Part shown: in pieces, positions 23,383 to 34,009 of the stretch
Position numbering within the stretch: the stretch's first letter is position 1
How the letters are laid out: every line of letters begins with the position of its first letter
Assembly: GCA_040954595.2 (NCBI GenBank)
Contig: CM082576.2
Coordinates: 20,274,001 to 20,338,000 of the forward strand
Source of the DNA: Balanoglossus misakiensis
Taxonomy: Eukaryota > Hemichordata
DNA length: 64,000 nucleotides
Reading direction: 5' to 3'
Notes under the pieces: model-generated
The model's input: the letters and a program-made list of their open reading frames with translations, nothing else
Databases searched by the model: none
What the model was told of the DNA's origin: nothing
Program-made: the position numbers and the translations under genes

Positions 23383-24138
23383 GGCTGCATTCACAAACAC
23401 CTCTGGAGGGGGGGCAGGAGAATTGAGGGGGGGATTTGAAAAAATTGAGGGTATGTAAGGGGGGATTTGAAATAATTTAGGGACTGAAAGGGGGGGACTT
23501 GAAAACATTGACGACAAAATATTTATTTTGAGTCCATAAAAATGCAGTTTCGCGCCCTTTATTTTACCCACCCCCTCCATTCATCAGCACCTTTCAATCA
23601 TTGACTGGTTTATCTAGTGTCCCAGGTCAGGGGATTTGCCCCACCCCATGATAACTTTGAGCGGCGACGGTTAAATTTCTCCTCCCCAACATACCGGTAG
23701 TTGAGTTAATTTGCTTTTGCCGGGTTCATTAAAATGCAGCTTTGAGCTCTGTATTTTATAAAATTGTCTTACGTGGGAGGGGGATACCCCCTCCCAATTA
23801 TCCCCCTCCCAATCCCACTCCCTTCAATTCTCGGTTTACAATGTCTCCCAACACAGAATACAAATACTTAAAAATAAAAACAATGTTCAGTGAGGGGGTA
23901 CATCAGTTTCAAATTCTTTTCATGGGAGCGCTGTTTTTTTCTTTTTTTACAAGATAGATAGGTGATGTGTTTTGCTCTGTGAAAGAAAATGGGTGGGGGG
24001 GGATTTCAAAATTTTGGCAGTTCGGAATGGGGGATTTGAAAATATTTCGGGTTGTGTACGGGGGGCATGTGAAAATTAGCGGTAAAAAAAATTGAATTCT
24101 CCCGTCCCCCCCCTCCAGAGGCGTTTGTGAATGCAGCC
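23383..24138 (+). mobile_element. G-tract TIR element, family 2 (right arm copy)
   Basis: Mirror of 18258-19044, flanked by TAA at 23380-23382 and 24139-24141. It is inserted in the acidic-tail coding remnant of the family-1 element, interrupting it. It is shorter than its left-arm partner by about 30 bp, mainly near 23790. Confidence 0.85.
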
Positions 24139-24439
24139 TAACAAGATCAGGCAGACAATGCACTACTTGGAAATCAAGGAACTATGTAGACTAGGTTTCA
24201 TGGTTGATTATGTGGTATGTCGAACATACACCAATATCTGACAAAGTTTGATAAGTTTAATCCGGTGGATAAACTTTTTTTTTTTTGGGGGGGGGGGTCA
24301 CATTTTACAATTGAAGAATTTAGGGGGGGGACACATTTTAGAAAAGTAATTTCGAGGGGGGGGGTTGCCTTTTACATTTAGTCGGCGACTCAAATTCCAC
24401 CGGCCCCCCTCCTCCCTGTAAAAAACGAATGCTCCCTAA

Positions 24440-26530
24440 GATTTGAGACAGCTCAATCTGCATGTTATCAACAACTGCGTTCAGTTTGTTTCACCTGTTG
24501 TTATATCCTGTTGTTATATCCAGGATTGTTGTTGCTACCCTTATTTATACCCCTATAAATAGGGGTAGCCAAATGGCGGCGTTCATTGTGTAATTGACTC
24601 TGAAGGAGGCAACACGCGGACACACGCTCCCGAGAATGCATGATTTTCCGAAGTTTTCGACCACAAAATCCTTCACAATGCATACAAATTCCACCATGAA
24701 TATGTATCCTACCGATTTATGGCGTAAATTCCCCAGAGAGACGCAAATCAGGGGCGATTTTCAGCATTTCTTGGCGTCGATGGTAACCACTTAAAGCCCC
24801 TAGAGCTGCCAAATTTCACGGATTTTCTTCCACAGTAAAACACTTCAAATATATTCCCTATCCTCTAAAATCCTCACCATTAAGCCATATTACTTGCATT
24901 TGCATCAGTTTGTCATCTCTTGGTGATGCATACCACGATAGCTGCGTACTGTTTGTATGGAGGCTGATTAAACTGTTTTAATACATAGCATTTTCAAATC
25001 GCTACATACAGCCATAATCGGGCATCGGTAAAGTGTTCACATATACCTCAGTAAAATAAAATTGTGAAAATAATGCAAAAAGTGGCAGCTATAGAGGCTT
25101 TAATGTATTTCCCCATGTTTTAGGTCTCCATTTTGATTCACAATTTCATGTCAACAAGTTCACATTCTACCACCACATCACATCTACACATCAACTATCA
25201 CTGTGATAGAAGCTACCATTTTCAAGTTAAAGATATACAGTCGCCGCCAATTTACATACACCCATATATGGCTGAAATAGAGTATTTGCGGGTTCTAAAT
25301 AACATATGGCGGCGCTCTTTTTTTCGCATGTGCCACCCACTGAAAATCCGTGATTGGCTAGATCTCAAGTTAACGTGGTAACTGTAGCTAAATTTCTATA
25401 AGTGACCGTATACCTTCTCTACACGTACTGTTGACTGACACACACAATCCCCTAACTCTCAACACATACATACAAAGACCCAACCCACGCCACATGTAGT
25501 CACCATGGCCATGCCACCTGGCCTGCAGGCTACCACATCCAAAAGCATACACACACACAATACATGTCAATTTTACATGAGGAGCGGCTCATGTACTTTA
25601 TTCTAAACTTGAATGATATATAAACTGAAAATTTACCCCGCACCAAAACCCAGAGATAAAACCCTTTTTTTCAGGATAAGGGGAAAAAACTCTGGGAAAG
25701 CGTAGGTAATTCACCAACTTTACAAAAAATTATATTTCTAAATTCATGCCTCTTTGAAAACCCTACTTTCAAGTTAAGATGCTAATCTGTTACACAAAAT
25801 AGCAGGTTCACAGAAAGAAAATGTTGGAAGTTTAACAATACCAAGCAAAATTTGGTATTGTAGGTCTAAACTAAAACTGACAAAAATTAATATTTCATCT
25901 CTGAATGAATAAAGTGTTCTCAATAAATCATAATAGGTTTGGTGTTACACTGTTCTAAATGTAGCATTTACAATTAAAGGGCAACTACCTGTAATTTTTG
26001 GTACAGAATTGTTAATATTGACAAATGCATTCAATTGACTTGAATACAATTGTTAACAATAACAATGCTGATTATGCATACCAGAAATCGTGGTGCATAA
26101 ATAGACCAAAATTACGTACTGAAAAATTTGTCAAATGTAACACATAGTGGACCTTAATGTCTATAAGAATAAATCTCAAACAATGTCACGTGAACGTAAA
26201 ATCTTAAATTTCATATTAAAATACAAAAAGAATAAAGTCATACTATTGAACACTGCACACAGTTGAGTCTAAAGTGACTAATGTACTGGGGCGATCCCAA
26301 ACAGAAACGGGTCATATAGTCATAAATATCCCCCACCCTTATAAAGACCCCTTTCTCCTTGGGATGGCTCCTGTGATAAAATGAAACTGTGCTGGACTTG
26401 AAGAGATATACGCAGGAAACCTCATCAGTTACAGCCACTGCGAAGACTTCATTGATGATCCCCCAAAATTGGGGGGAAAATGTAGATGAATGTTGAAATC
26501 TTCAAAAGCAAATTGAAAGTATTTTACTGT
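24440..26530. other. Unassigned AT-rich sequence
   Basis: Ordinary-looking non-coding DNA with short CpG-containing pieces (24560-24650). A TATAAATAGGGGTAGCC-like motif near 24550 could be a TATA box, without other support. At 25440-25560 there is a CA-rich stretch. No ORF over 85 codons, no recognised repeat. Confidence 0.45.
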
Positions 26531-26538
26531 CAGAAAAG

Positions 26539-27980
26539 TGTAAATAATGTGTTGCCTGTAAGCCATGATGCATGATCTCCATGCCATTCAATTTATGAGC
26601 GAATTTACTGATTTACTACCCTCCCCCGAAATACAAACAAAACAAAACAATTATGAATATATGGCTTCTGCAAACACATTATTTAGCAAATTAAAATCTT
26701 ATCTGATAAAGTCACTTGAAAATGTGAAAGACCCTCTTAAATTGAGGAAAAAGAGGAATGTTAAAATGTAAAATAACTGAAAACTGAATGTGTATAAAAC
26801 TTCTTAAAAAGAAGTATATCATTGTAAATAATGTGTTGCCTGTAAGCCATGATGCATGATCTCCATGCCATTCAATTTATGAGCATTTTTACTGATTTAC
26901 TACCCTCCCCCCGAAATACAAACATAACAATTATGAATATATGGCTTCTGCAAACACATTATTTAGCAAATTAAAATCTTATCTGATAAAGTCACTTGAA
27001 AATGTGAAAGACCCTCTTAAATTAAGGAAAAAAAAGAATGTTCAAATGTAAAATAACTGAAAACTAAATGTGTATAAAATAGAGAAAACTTCTTGAAAAG
27101 AAGTATATCATTGTAAATAATGTGTTGCCTGTAAGCCATGATGCATGATCTCCATGCCATTCAATTTATGAGCAAATTTACTGATTTACTACCCTCCCCC
27201 CGAAATACAAACAAAACAATTATGAATTTATGGCTTCTGCAAACACATTATTTAGCAAATTAAAATCTTATCTGATAAAGTCACTTGAAAATGTGAAAGA
27301 CCCTCTTAAATTGAGGAAAAAGAGGAATGTTAAAATGTAAAATAACTGAAAACTGAATGTGTATAAAACTTCTTAAACAGAAGTATATCATTGTAAATAA
27401 TGTTTTGACTGTAAGCCACGATGCATGATCTCCATGCCATTCAATTTTTTAGCGAATTTACTGCCCCCCCCCCCCCAAAAAAAAAATACAATCAAAACAA
27501 AACAATTATGAATACATGGCTTCTGCAAACACATTATTTATGTTCTTATAAAGGAAATTTTCATCAATAAAATCAAAGGACTGCAAACACTCAGACGATG
27601 CATAAATACTTGGCAATGTCAAGCCAAAGCAAATTACCTCGTCTGATACAGCCATTGGAAAAAAGTTCATTAAAGACCCTCGAACATTGAGGAAAAAGGC
27701 TAAAGATGTGCGTTTAAATAACTCAAAACTAAAAGTGTATAAAATAAAGAAAACTCCACAATGTGAAGTTTTTTTATTGTCCACAAAGTTTAAATAATGT
27801 GTTGCCTGTAAGCCATGTTGCATAGGCTCAATGCTATTCAATTTAAGAGCAAATTCACCAATATATCCCCCCCCCCGCCAAAAATAAAACAATTATGCCT
27901 ATATGGCTACTGCAAACACATTATTTATGTATTTAAAAAGAAAAAAATTCATCAAAAATCAAAGCACTATAAACCTAGTA
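26539..27980. repeat. Tandem array, about 284-bp unit, five copies
   Basis: The landmark TGTAAATAATGTGTTGCC recurs at 26539, 26823, 27112 and 27392, and as a variant at 27790. The first three copies are near-identical; the fourth and fifth are diverged, with the fourth lengthened to about 398 bp. Each unit has a CCCTCCCCC-type run after a GATTTACTAC-like phrase. Short ORFs inside (for example 26565-26771) are by-products of the repeat. Confidence 0.9.
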
Positions 27981-27999
27981 ATCACACAATGCATATACA

Positions 28000-28700
28000 T
28001 GCAACGATGCAAATGCATTAAAAGTGTGATATGAAAATACTTAATTATGTCAAGTAAAGGCAAAATCATTAAGGTAATATTAAAGAACCTACTTGTGCAC
28101 TGAGTCTGTTGATTGGGGTCGTCGTTGTGTGGGACTCGCTAGCAATGTGGGGAAAATCTATTGATTATCGACAGACTCAGTGGGCAAGACGTGACCATAA
28201 AATAGATATACCAACATATCGAACTGTTGAATACTACGCAAACAAAAAAACCCCAACTAATGAACTGATCCCAGGAAACTACACTGGACTTGAAGGATCT
28301 ATTGCATGTTTTAGTGGACTTGAAGTATTTATTGAAATATTTTTCTCATCATGAAATTAAGTTAGTCATGCTAAACTATGGTATTAATATTATAAAACAT
28401 ATTGCAATTGAAACCTTCTCATCTGTTATAGCCATTGGAAAAATTCATTAAAGACATACCCTAAAAACATAGGAAAAAGAACACAGACAGATAATAAAAT
28501 CATAAAAATTTAAAATGCACACACATACATACCGTATTCTTTATTTATAATATGGGAAAGTACAACGGAGCAAGCGACAGACGCACGCGCGCGCACGCAA
28601 AAACATAAATTGCTTGAAGACGGACTGCAATCTTGGGATTCTTGGGATCTTGTAGAGAACCAGCTTCATCAGATGACCAAAAACATCCTAGGCGCGGAAA
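28000..28700. other. Mostly unassigned, with a spaced inverted repeat
   Basis: CACTGAGTCTGT at 28098-28109 pairs with ACAGACTCAGTG at 28171-28182. The rest is AT-rich until a CpG-rich stretch of alternating purine-pyrimidine near 28580-28600. No gene seen. Confidence 0.5.
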
Positions 28701-29165
28701 GAACACAACCACGGCAAACACAGAGGCCAGAATGTGATGAGAGAGTAGTCACAGACACCCAAAAATGTCGACAATTCGAATATGAATTCGAATACACAAC
28801 CACGGCAAACACAGAGGCCAGAATGTGACGAGAGAGTAGTCACAGACACCCAAAAATGTTGACAATTCGAATATGAATTCGAAAACACAACTACGGCAAA
28901 CACAGAGGCCAAAATGTGACGAGATGTAGTCACAGACACCCAAAAATGTCGACAATTCGAATAAGAATTCGAAAACACAACCACGGCAAACACAGAGGCC
29001 AAAATGTGACGAGATGTAGTCACAGACACCCAAAAATGTTGACAATTCGAATAAGAATTCGAAAACACAACTACAGCAAACACAGAGGCCAGAATGTGAC
29101 GAGAGAGTAGTCACAGACACCCAAAAATGTCGACAATTCGAATAGGAATTTGAAAACACAACACA
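28700..29165. repeat. Minisatellite, about 91-bp unit, five copies
   Basis: The unit contains CGGCAAACACAGAGGCC, GTAGTCACAGACACCCAAAA and GACAATTCGAAT.GAATTCGAA. Copies start near 28704, 28796, 28886, 28976 and 29068. The array is open in one frame on the minus strand because the unit is close to a multiple of three; I regard that as incidental. Confidence 0.9.
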
Positions 29166-29202
29166 GAGAGTACTCCGAGACATCCAACAATTTTGAAAAT
29201 AT

Positions 29203-29402
29203 TCATACATGCATACATACATACATACATACATACATACATACAGATAGACAGACAGACAGACAGACAGACATACATACATACATACATACATATATAC
29301 ATACATACATACATACATACATACATACATACATACATACATACATACATACATACATACATACATACATACATACATACATACATACATGCATACATAC
29401 AT
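29203..29402. repeat. (CATA)n microsatellite with CAGA interruption
   Basis: About 200 bp of CATA repeats with a short CAGA block at 29246-29270, followed by a CA run at 29403-29419. Long Tyr-Met-Cys or Ile-His-Thr frames over this stretch are repeat artefacts. Confidence 0.95.
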
Positions 29403-29499
29403 ATACACACACACACACACGGGTACATGCAAACATACAACGACACAAATAAATATATAAATAAATGAATGAATGAACGAGTGAATGAATGAATGAATA

Positions 29500-29562
29500 A
29501 AGGTATGTATGTATGTATGTATGTATGTATGTATGTATGTATGTATGTATGTATGTATGTAT
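29500..29562. repeat. (TATG)n microsatellite, inverted relative to 29203-29402
   Basis: TATG repeats complementary to the CATA array 100 bp upstream, flanked by GAAT and GGAT repeats. The two arrays could pair as a long imperfect hairpin. Confidence 0.95.
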
Positions 29563-29599
29563 GAATGAATGGATGGATGGATGAATAAATGTACAATAC

Positions 29600-30980
29600 T
29601 AGTAAATCATGCCTATATCCAGTACATTCTGGAAAAATGACCGTCCAAGTTTATAGAGAGAGAGAGAGAGAGCCAGTCAAACAATTTTCAATGTTGGTCA
29701 ACTGTTCATTGTCATATTTGCTTTCTGTATCAATACAGGACTAATGCTGTAAACTCTTTGTATTCTGTTTACCATTCGGCTTTAATATCTTAACTTGACT
29801 TTTTCTTTATATGTGGGTGCAATTATGCTACAAAGCTAAACAGTAAACCCCTGAAGGCTGCTGTACCCTGTGCAATTAACGTAAATTTACACTAAGTGCT
29901 TGCTACATGCAATGCTTATTGTGCCTATAGGATTCAACAACCTTCAGGTTATGCTGAATAAATCATGGTGATAATTTAGCAGTGTTGGCAAACTGAAGTG
30001 TACAATTTAGTTTTAACCTACTTAAACCCTCTCTCTCTGACACAATGACAAATAATGCTATCAGAATAATACATTTGTAATACAGATCATATAAATGAGG
30101 AAGGGATTGATTAATGTTCAATTTCGTCCCGTGGGAGAAGTTCTATTCTTGGAATGACGATGGAATCAAAGTCAGTAAAATAAAGTCATCCTGGAAGGAA
30201 ACTTCTCTGCATCCGATTCACTGGGGCTTCTGCATTCATACATGTATCCTCTTCTTGCCTATGCACAGAAAGACGACATAACACTCACCTTGTATTGATT
30301 GATTGATTACAGCAAATAAGAGACATTCAACATTCACACAGAAACGAAAATATGCTCCTGTCAAACACTGAACATGGGTAAAAAAGGGGCCCAGGATGTG
30401 ACAACATCTGATCAGGTCACTTCTTGATCACTATGTAATATGGTGGTAGAACACACTTGGGCCCCACTTTTGTATTTTTGTCTGGCGTGACACTCCCTTA
30501 AAACTCTACCAAATGAAGATAAGCCCGCGTCAAAAGAGTGAATTGAAGTCCGCGAAACTACAAGTTAAAAAATCTGCTGTTTTTCATCAGGCAATGAACT
30601 GGTTGAATGCATATTGGAAGAGAAAGCAATAGGATGGATTGGACATCAGTTACAGTATTCCGAGTATGGCGTTGACTCCTCTCTCTGTACAGTGATTATG
30701 AATAAGTGGAAAGACCAGCTCTGGGCATAAATGCTATAAAATCAGACCCAGTTCATCATGCATTGCTGGATGAATATTTATCCCGACTGAAGCACACAGT
30801 ATATACCGACCATGTGCACTTCCAGTGTTTTTATATAATATGGATGTGTATAGGAGCATTTCAGGGGGTGGGGTGGGGGGGGGGGGTTGCTATCAAGTAG
30901 GGGGGGGGGCTTGCTATCAAGTAAAATGAAGGAATGCATCGACTTTTATTATCAGTGGCCCGTAAGGTTAATGCTATGTT
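29600..30980. other. Unassigned sequence
   Basis: A GA run at 29655-29672, AT-rich DNA and two G-runs at 30875-30910 separated by the repeated phrase TTGCTATCAAGTA. No gene, no recognised element. Confidence 0.45.
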
Positions 30981-30989
30981 ACCTTTGAA

Positions 30990-32010
30990 GTGCTTGGCGG
31001 CTATACCGGTACAAGCATGCACAGATCTATGTTGATAGACATTACTCATCACAGGGACCAGTGACTGTTATCTGCAAAAATGAAAAATATGCCAATAAGT
31101 ATTTCTGTGTCAAACAGCACGGCAAAATGTATCTATGGACAGAGATGATCTCCTGTCTTCATGAACAATACAATACGTTGTACAGGGGCCTCCAAATGAG
31201 CAATTAAATTCTATGCTGTCATCCATGGCGTCTAGGAAATCTTTAACAGAATAAGAATTATCTTATGTTACCCTCAGACACCACTTGGCTGCAATACAGG
31301 CATGTACACACATCCAGTTCGACAGATCAATGTTGATCACCAGAGAGAAACCATTATCTGCAAAAATGGAAAATATGACAAAGTATTTTAGTGTCAAAAA
31401 ACATGACAGTAAAATGTATGGACAGATGATCTCCTGGATGGACAATACAATAAGTCACACACTGCCCTCCAAAATGAGCAATTAAATTATATGCATTCAT
31501 CTATGGGGTCTAGGAAATCTTTAGGAGAAAAAGAATTATCTTATATGTTACCCTCAGACACCAATTGGCTGCAATACAGGCATGTACACACATCCAGTTC
31601 GACAGATCATCAATGTTGATCACCAGAGAGAAACTATTATCTACAAAAATGGAAAATATGACAGTATTTTAGTGTCAAAAAATAAGGCAGTAAAATGTAA
31701 GGATAATCTCCTGGATGGACAATACAATAAGTCACACACTGCCCTCCAAAATGAGCAATTAAATTCTATGCTGTCATCTATGGGGTAAAGGAAATCTTAG
31801 AAGAACAATAATTATCTTATGTTACCCTTGCAAACTACTGTACTGTTTTACAGGCTTGAATATACATCTAGTTTGGCAGATTTTGATCAACAGCTAGATA
31901 CCCCTTTCTGCAAAAAATGGAAAATATGCTAATAAGTATTTCTGTGTCAAACAACATAATGGTAAAATATATCTATGGACAGAGATGATCTCCTGTCTTC
32001 ATGAATGTAA
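30990..32010. repeat. Tandem array, about 278-bp unit, four diverged copies
   Basis: GAGCAATTAAATT.TATGC occurs at about 31198, 31476 and 31753. CATGTACACACATCCAGTTC, GCAAAAATGGAAAATATG and GATGATCTCCTG recur at the matching spacing. The outer copies are the most diverged. Confidence 0.85.
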
Positions 32011-32045
32011 TGTACTTCAATGGCTGGTTACTCAAATTTAATGTG

Positions 32046-32745
32046 CATACTCACACCACAGGAATCATGTTACCTGGTTACCAACTTGGCATCTGGACAG
32101 GAGGATATTGGGCATCATGGAAATCTGAAACTAATGAGAAAAAATTGTGTAAATAGACAATTATAACTGACTGCTATGAACTTCAACTTGGCTCCAATCC
32201 ATAATTATTTCTCGTTGGGTGCTCAGTTGTTTCTGGTTCAAAGGCGACTAGTGCAAAGTGTCCAGGAAAACACAGAGACACGGAGATGTCACATGACTGC
32301 AAGCCATGAGCCATTATTTTGCATACTCACACCATAGGAATCATGTTACCTGGTTACCAACTTGGCATCTGGACAGGAGGATATTGGGCATCATGGAAAT
32401 CTGAAACTAATGAGAAAAAATTGTGTAAATAGACAATTATAACTGACTGCTATGAACTTCAACTTGGCTCCAATCCATAATTATTTATCGTTGGGTGCTC
32501 AGTTGTTTCTGGTTCAAAGGCGACTAGTGCAAAGTGTCCAGGAAAACACAGAGACACGGAGATGTCACATGACTGCAAGCCATGAGCCATTATTTTGCAT
32601 ACTCACACCATAGGAATCATGTTACCTGGTTACCAACTTGGCATCTGGACAGGAGGATATTGGGCATCATGGAAATCTGAAACTAATGAGAAAAAACGTG
32701 TAAATAGACAATTATAACTAACTGCTATGAACTCCAACTTGGCTG
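32046..32745. repeat. Tandem array, 276-bp unit, about 2.5 copies
   Basis: CATACTCACACCA starts copies at 32046, 32322 and 32598. The copies are almost identical (a few substitutions and a short deletion at 32697), so the expansion is recent. Confidence 0.92.
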
Positions 32746-32749
32746 CTAA

Positions 32750-33350
32750 CAATCCCCAACACCTGCAACAAATAATAAATAGTAAATATTAATTGATTAT
32801 CATAGACTGGTTGAGTTTAATGTTACCTATGGTACACTTACATTGTATTTTCCCTTTTAATCTGGTGGGTAGTTAGCTATCTGATGTACATTAACCATTG
32901 TGAAACTCTAGGATCTGATAAACTTATTTATTTATCCAATAGACTTACAAAATGTGAAAATATTTATATTTCTATGGGAGAAACATGGACCGGTACTCAG
33001 TCAACTAATCATTATGGGGGACTAAAATTTCTACAAATTTAAAATTATTCCTGTAATTATCACCTGTCTATATATTATGTACATTGTAATTGCTAAACTA
33101 TACCATTCACTGGGTTTAGCTCCTTACTGGAAAATTGCCATTACAATTTATGCCCAGTTGTGGGTTTAAGAAAAATACACAGTGATAAAAACTGCAAAAT
33201 TATTAATGTAGTTTTCAAAAGTTATTCCCTAAAATCATCAGACATAAGTATTAAATTATCACTTAAAGCTAAGCCTACTAATCAATACAAATTCTGCAGA
33301 ATATTTAAGTTCCATGGCTGAGGATTAATGAGAAAACAACACATTTCTTA
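32750..33350. other. Unassigned AT-rich sequence
   Basis: Low-complexity AT-rich DNA between two arrays. Nothing supportable. Confidence 0.4.
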
Positions 33351-33357
33351 TTTATCA

Positions 33358-33410
33358 TTATCATCATCATCATCATCATCATAATCATCATCATCATCAC
33401 CATCATTGCC

Positions 33411-33456
<46 letters not shown>

Positions 33457-33480
33457 CCATCACCATCACAACCGTCATCA
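33358..33480. repeat. (ATC)n trinucleotide microsatellite
   Basis: Nearly pure ATC with ACC variants. The same class recurs at 37230-37700 and 38545-38670. Confidence 0.95.
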
Positions 33481-34009
33481 ACTAGCAATAACAATTAACA
33501 TCAAAACTGCCAACACCATCACCAACATTAACAGAAATAAAATCAAAATGTTGAATGACCCATGAAAATCAGAAACTGTCAACCAACAGCATTCTACAAA
33601 GTCACTAGTTTGTTAATCTAGCTGAGGTGATTGTATTATACTCTAAAATATTATATGTTTATTATTATCAGTTTGTAAATTTTTAAGTCTAAGAATATTA
33701 TAATATTAAAATTTCAAATGGCAATTTTTAATACGCATAGCTGACATTATACACCAGTAATTCTGAATGTTCTTTTACTAAAGTACTGCAATTTCCAAAA
33801 CAGCCATGTTATGTAAATTATTTTCCAATTTTCAAACGAGTGCTAACTTCACTGATGAAAAGGGGGAATTTAGACAATGAGCTGTTGGTGAAACTGACTG
33901 GATGGTATTAAAACACAATTAAATACAGATCTGGAACATAAATGTTATACAATGCAATGTTATATCATATTATTTAATCTGGAAAGAAATCATGCATTTG
34001 AGACACATC

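Larger units (their letters stand above)
22104..24238 (+). repeat. Palindrome 2, right arm
   Basis: Mirror of 18159-20297. It differs by a partial duplication near 22192-22240 (TTGTCTAATATTTATT.TCGGAT repeated), by homopolymer lengths and by a few substitutions. The arm boundary at 24238 falls inside the complete family-1 element, so the palindrome formed after that element inserted. Confidence 0.92.
22763..24436 (+). mobile_element. G-tract TIR element, family 1, complete copy with nested family-2 element
   Basis: Ends GGGAGCATTCGTTTTTTACA at left and its complement at right, flanked by TAA (22760-22762, 24437-24439). The interior after the TIR has periodic G-runs (GGGGGGACAAATTTTATAATC and similar), then a coding remnant, then the nested family-2 element 23383-24138, then the G-run-rich right end. 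The 3-bp TAA duplication suggests PIF/Harbinger, but no transposase is present, so it would depend on another element. Confidence 0.85.

Noticed and set aside
24545-24570. TATAAATAGGGG as a core promoter
   Set aside because: A single motif without downstream gene or transcript evidence.
28700-29165. Possible CRISPR-like array of direct repeats
   Set aside because: Whole units repeat without unique spacers, and the context is eukaryotic.
28749-29596. Long overlapping frames giving Cys/Met/Tyr/Val or Ile/His/Thr-rich proteins
   Set aside because: They are translations of CATA/TATG microsatellites and a 91-bp minisatellite; no splice or homology support.
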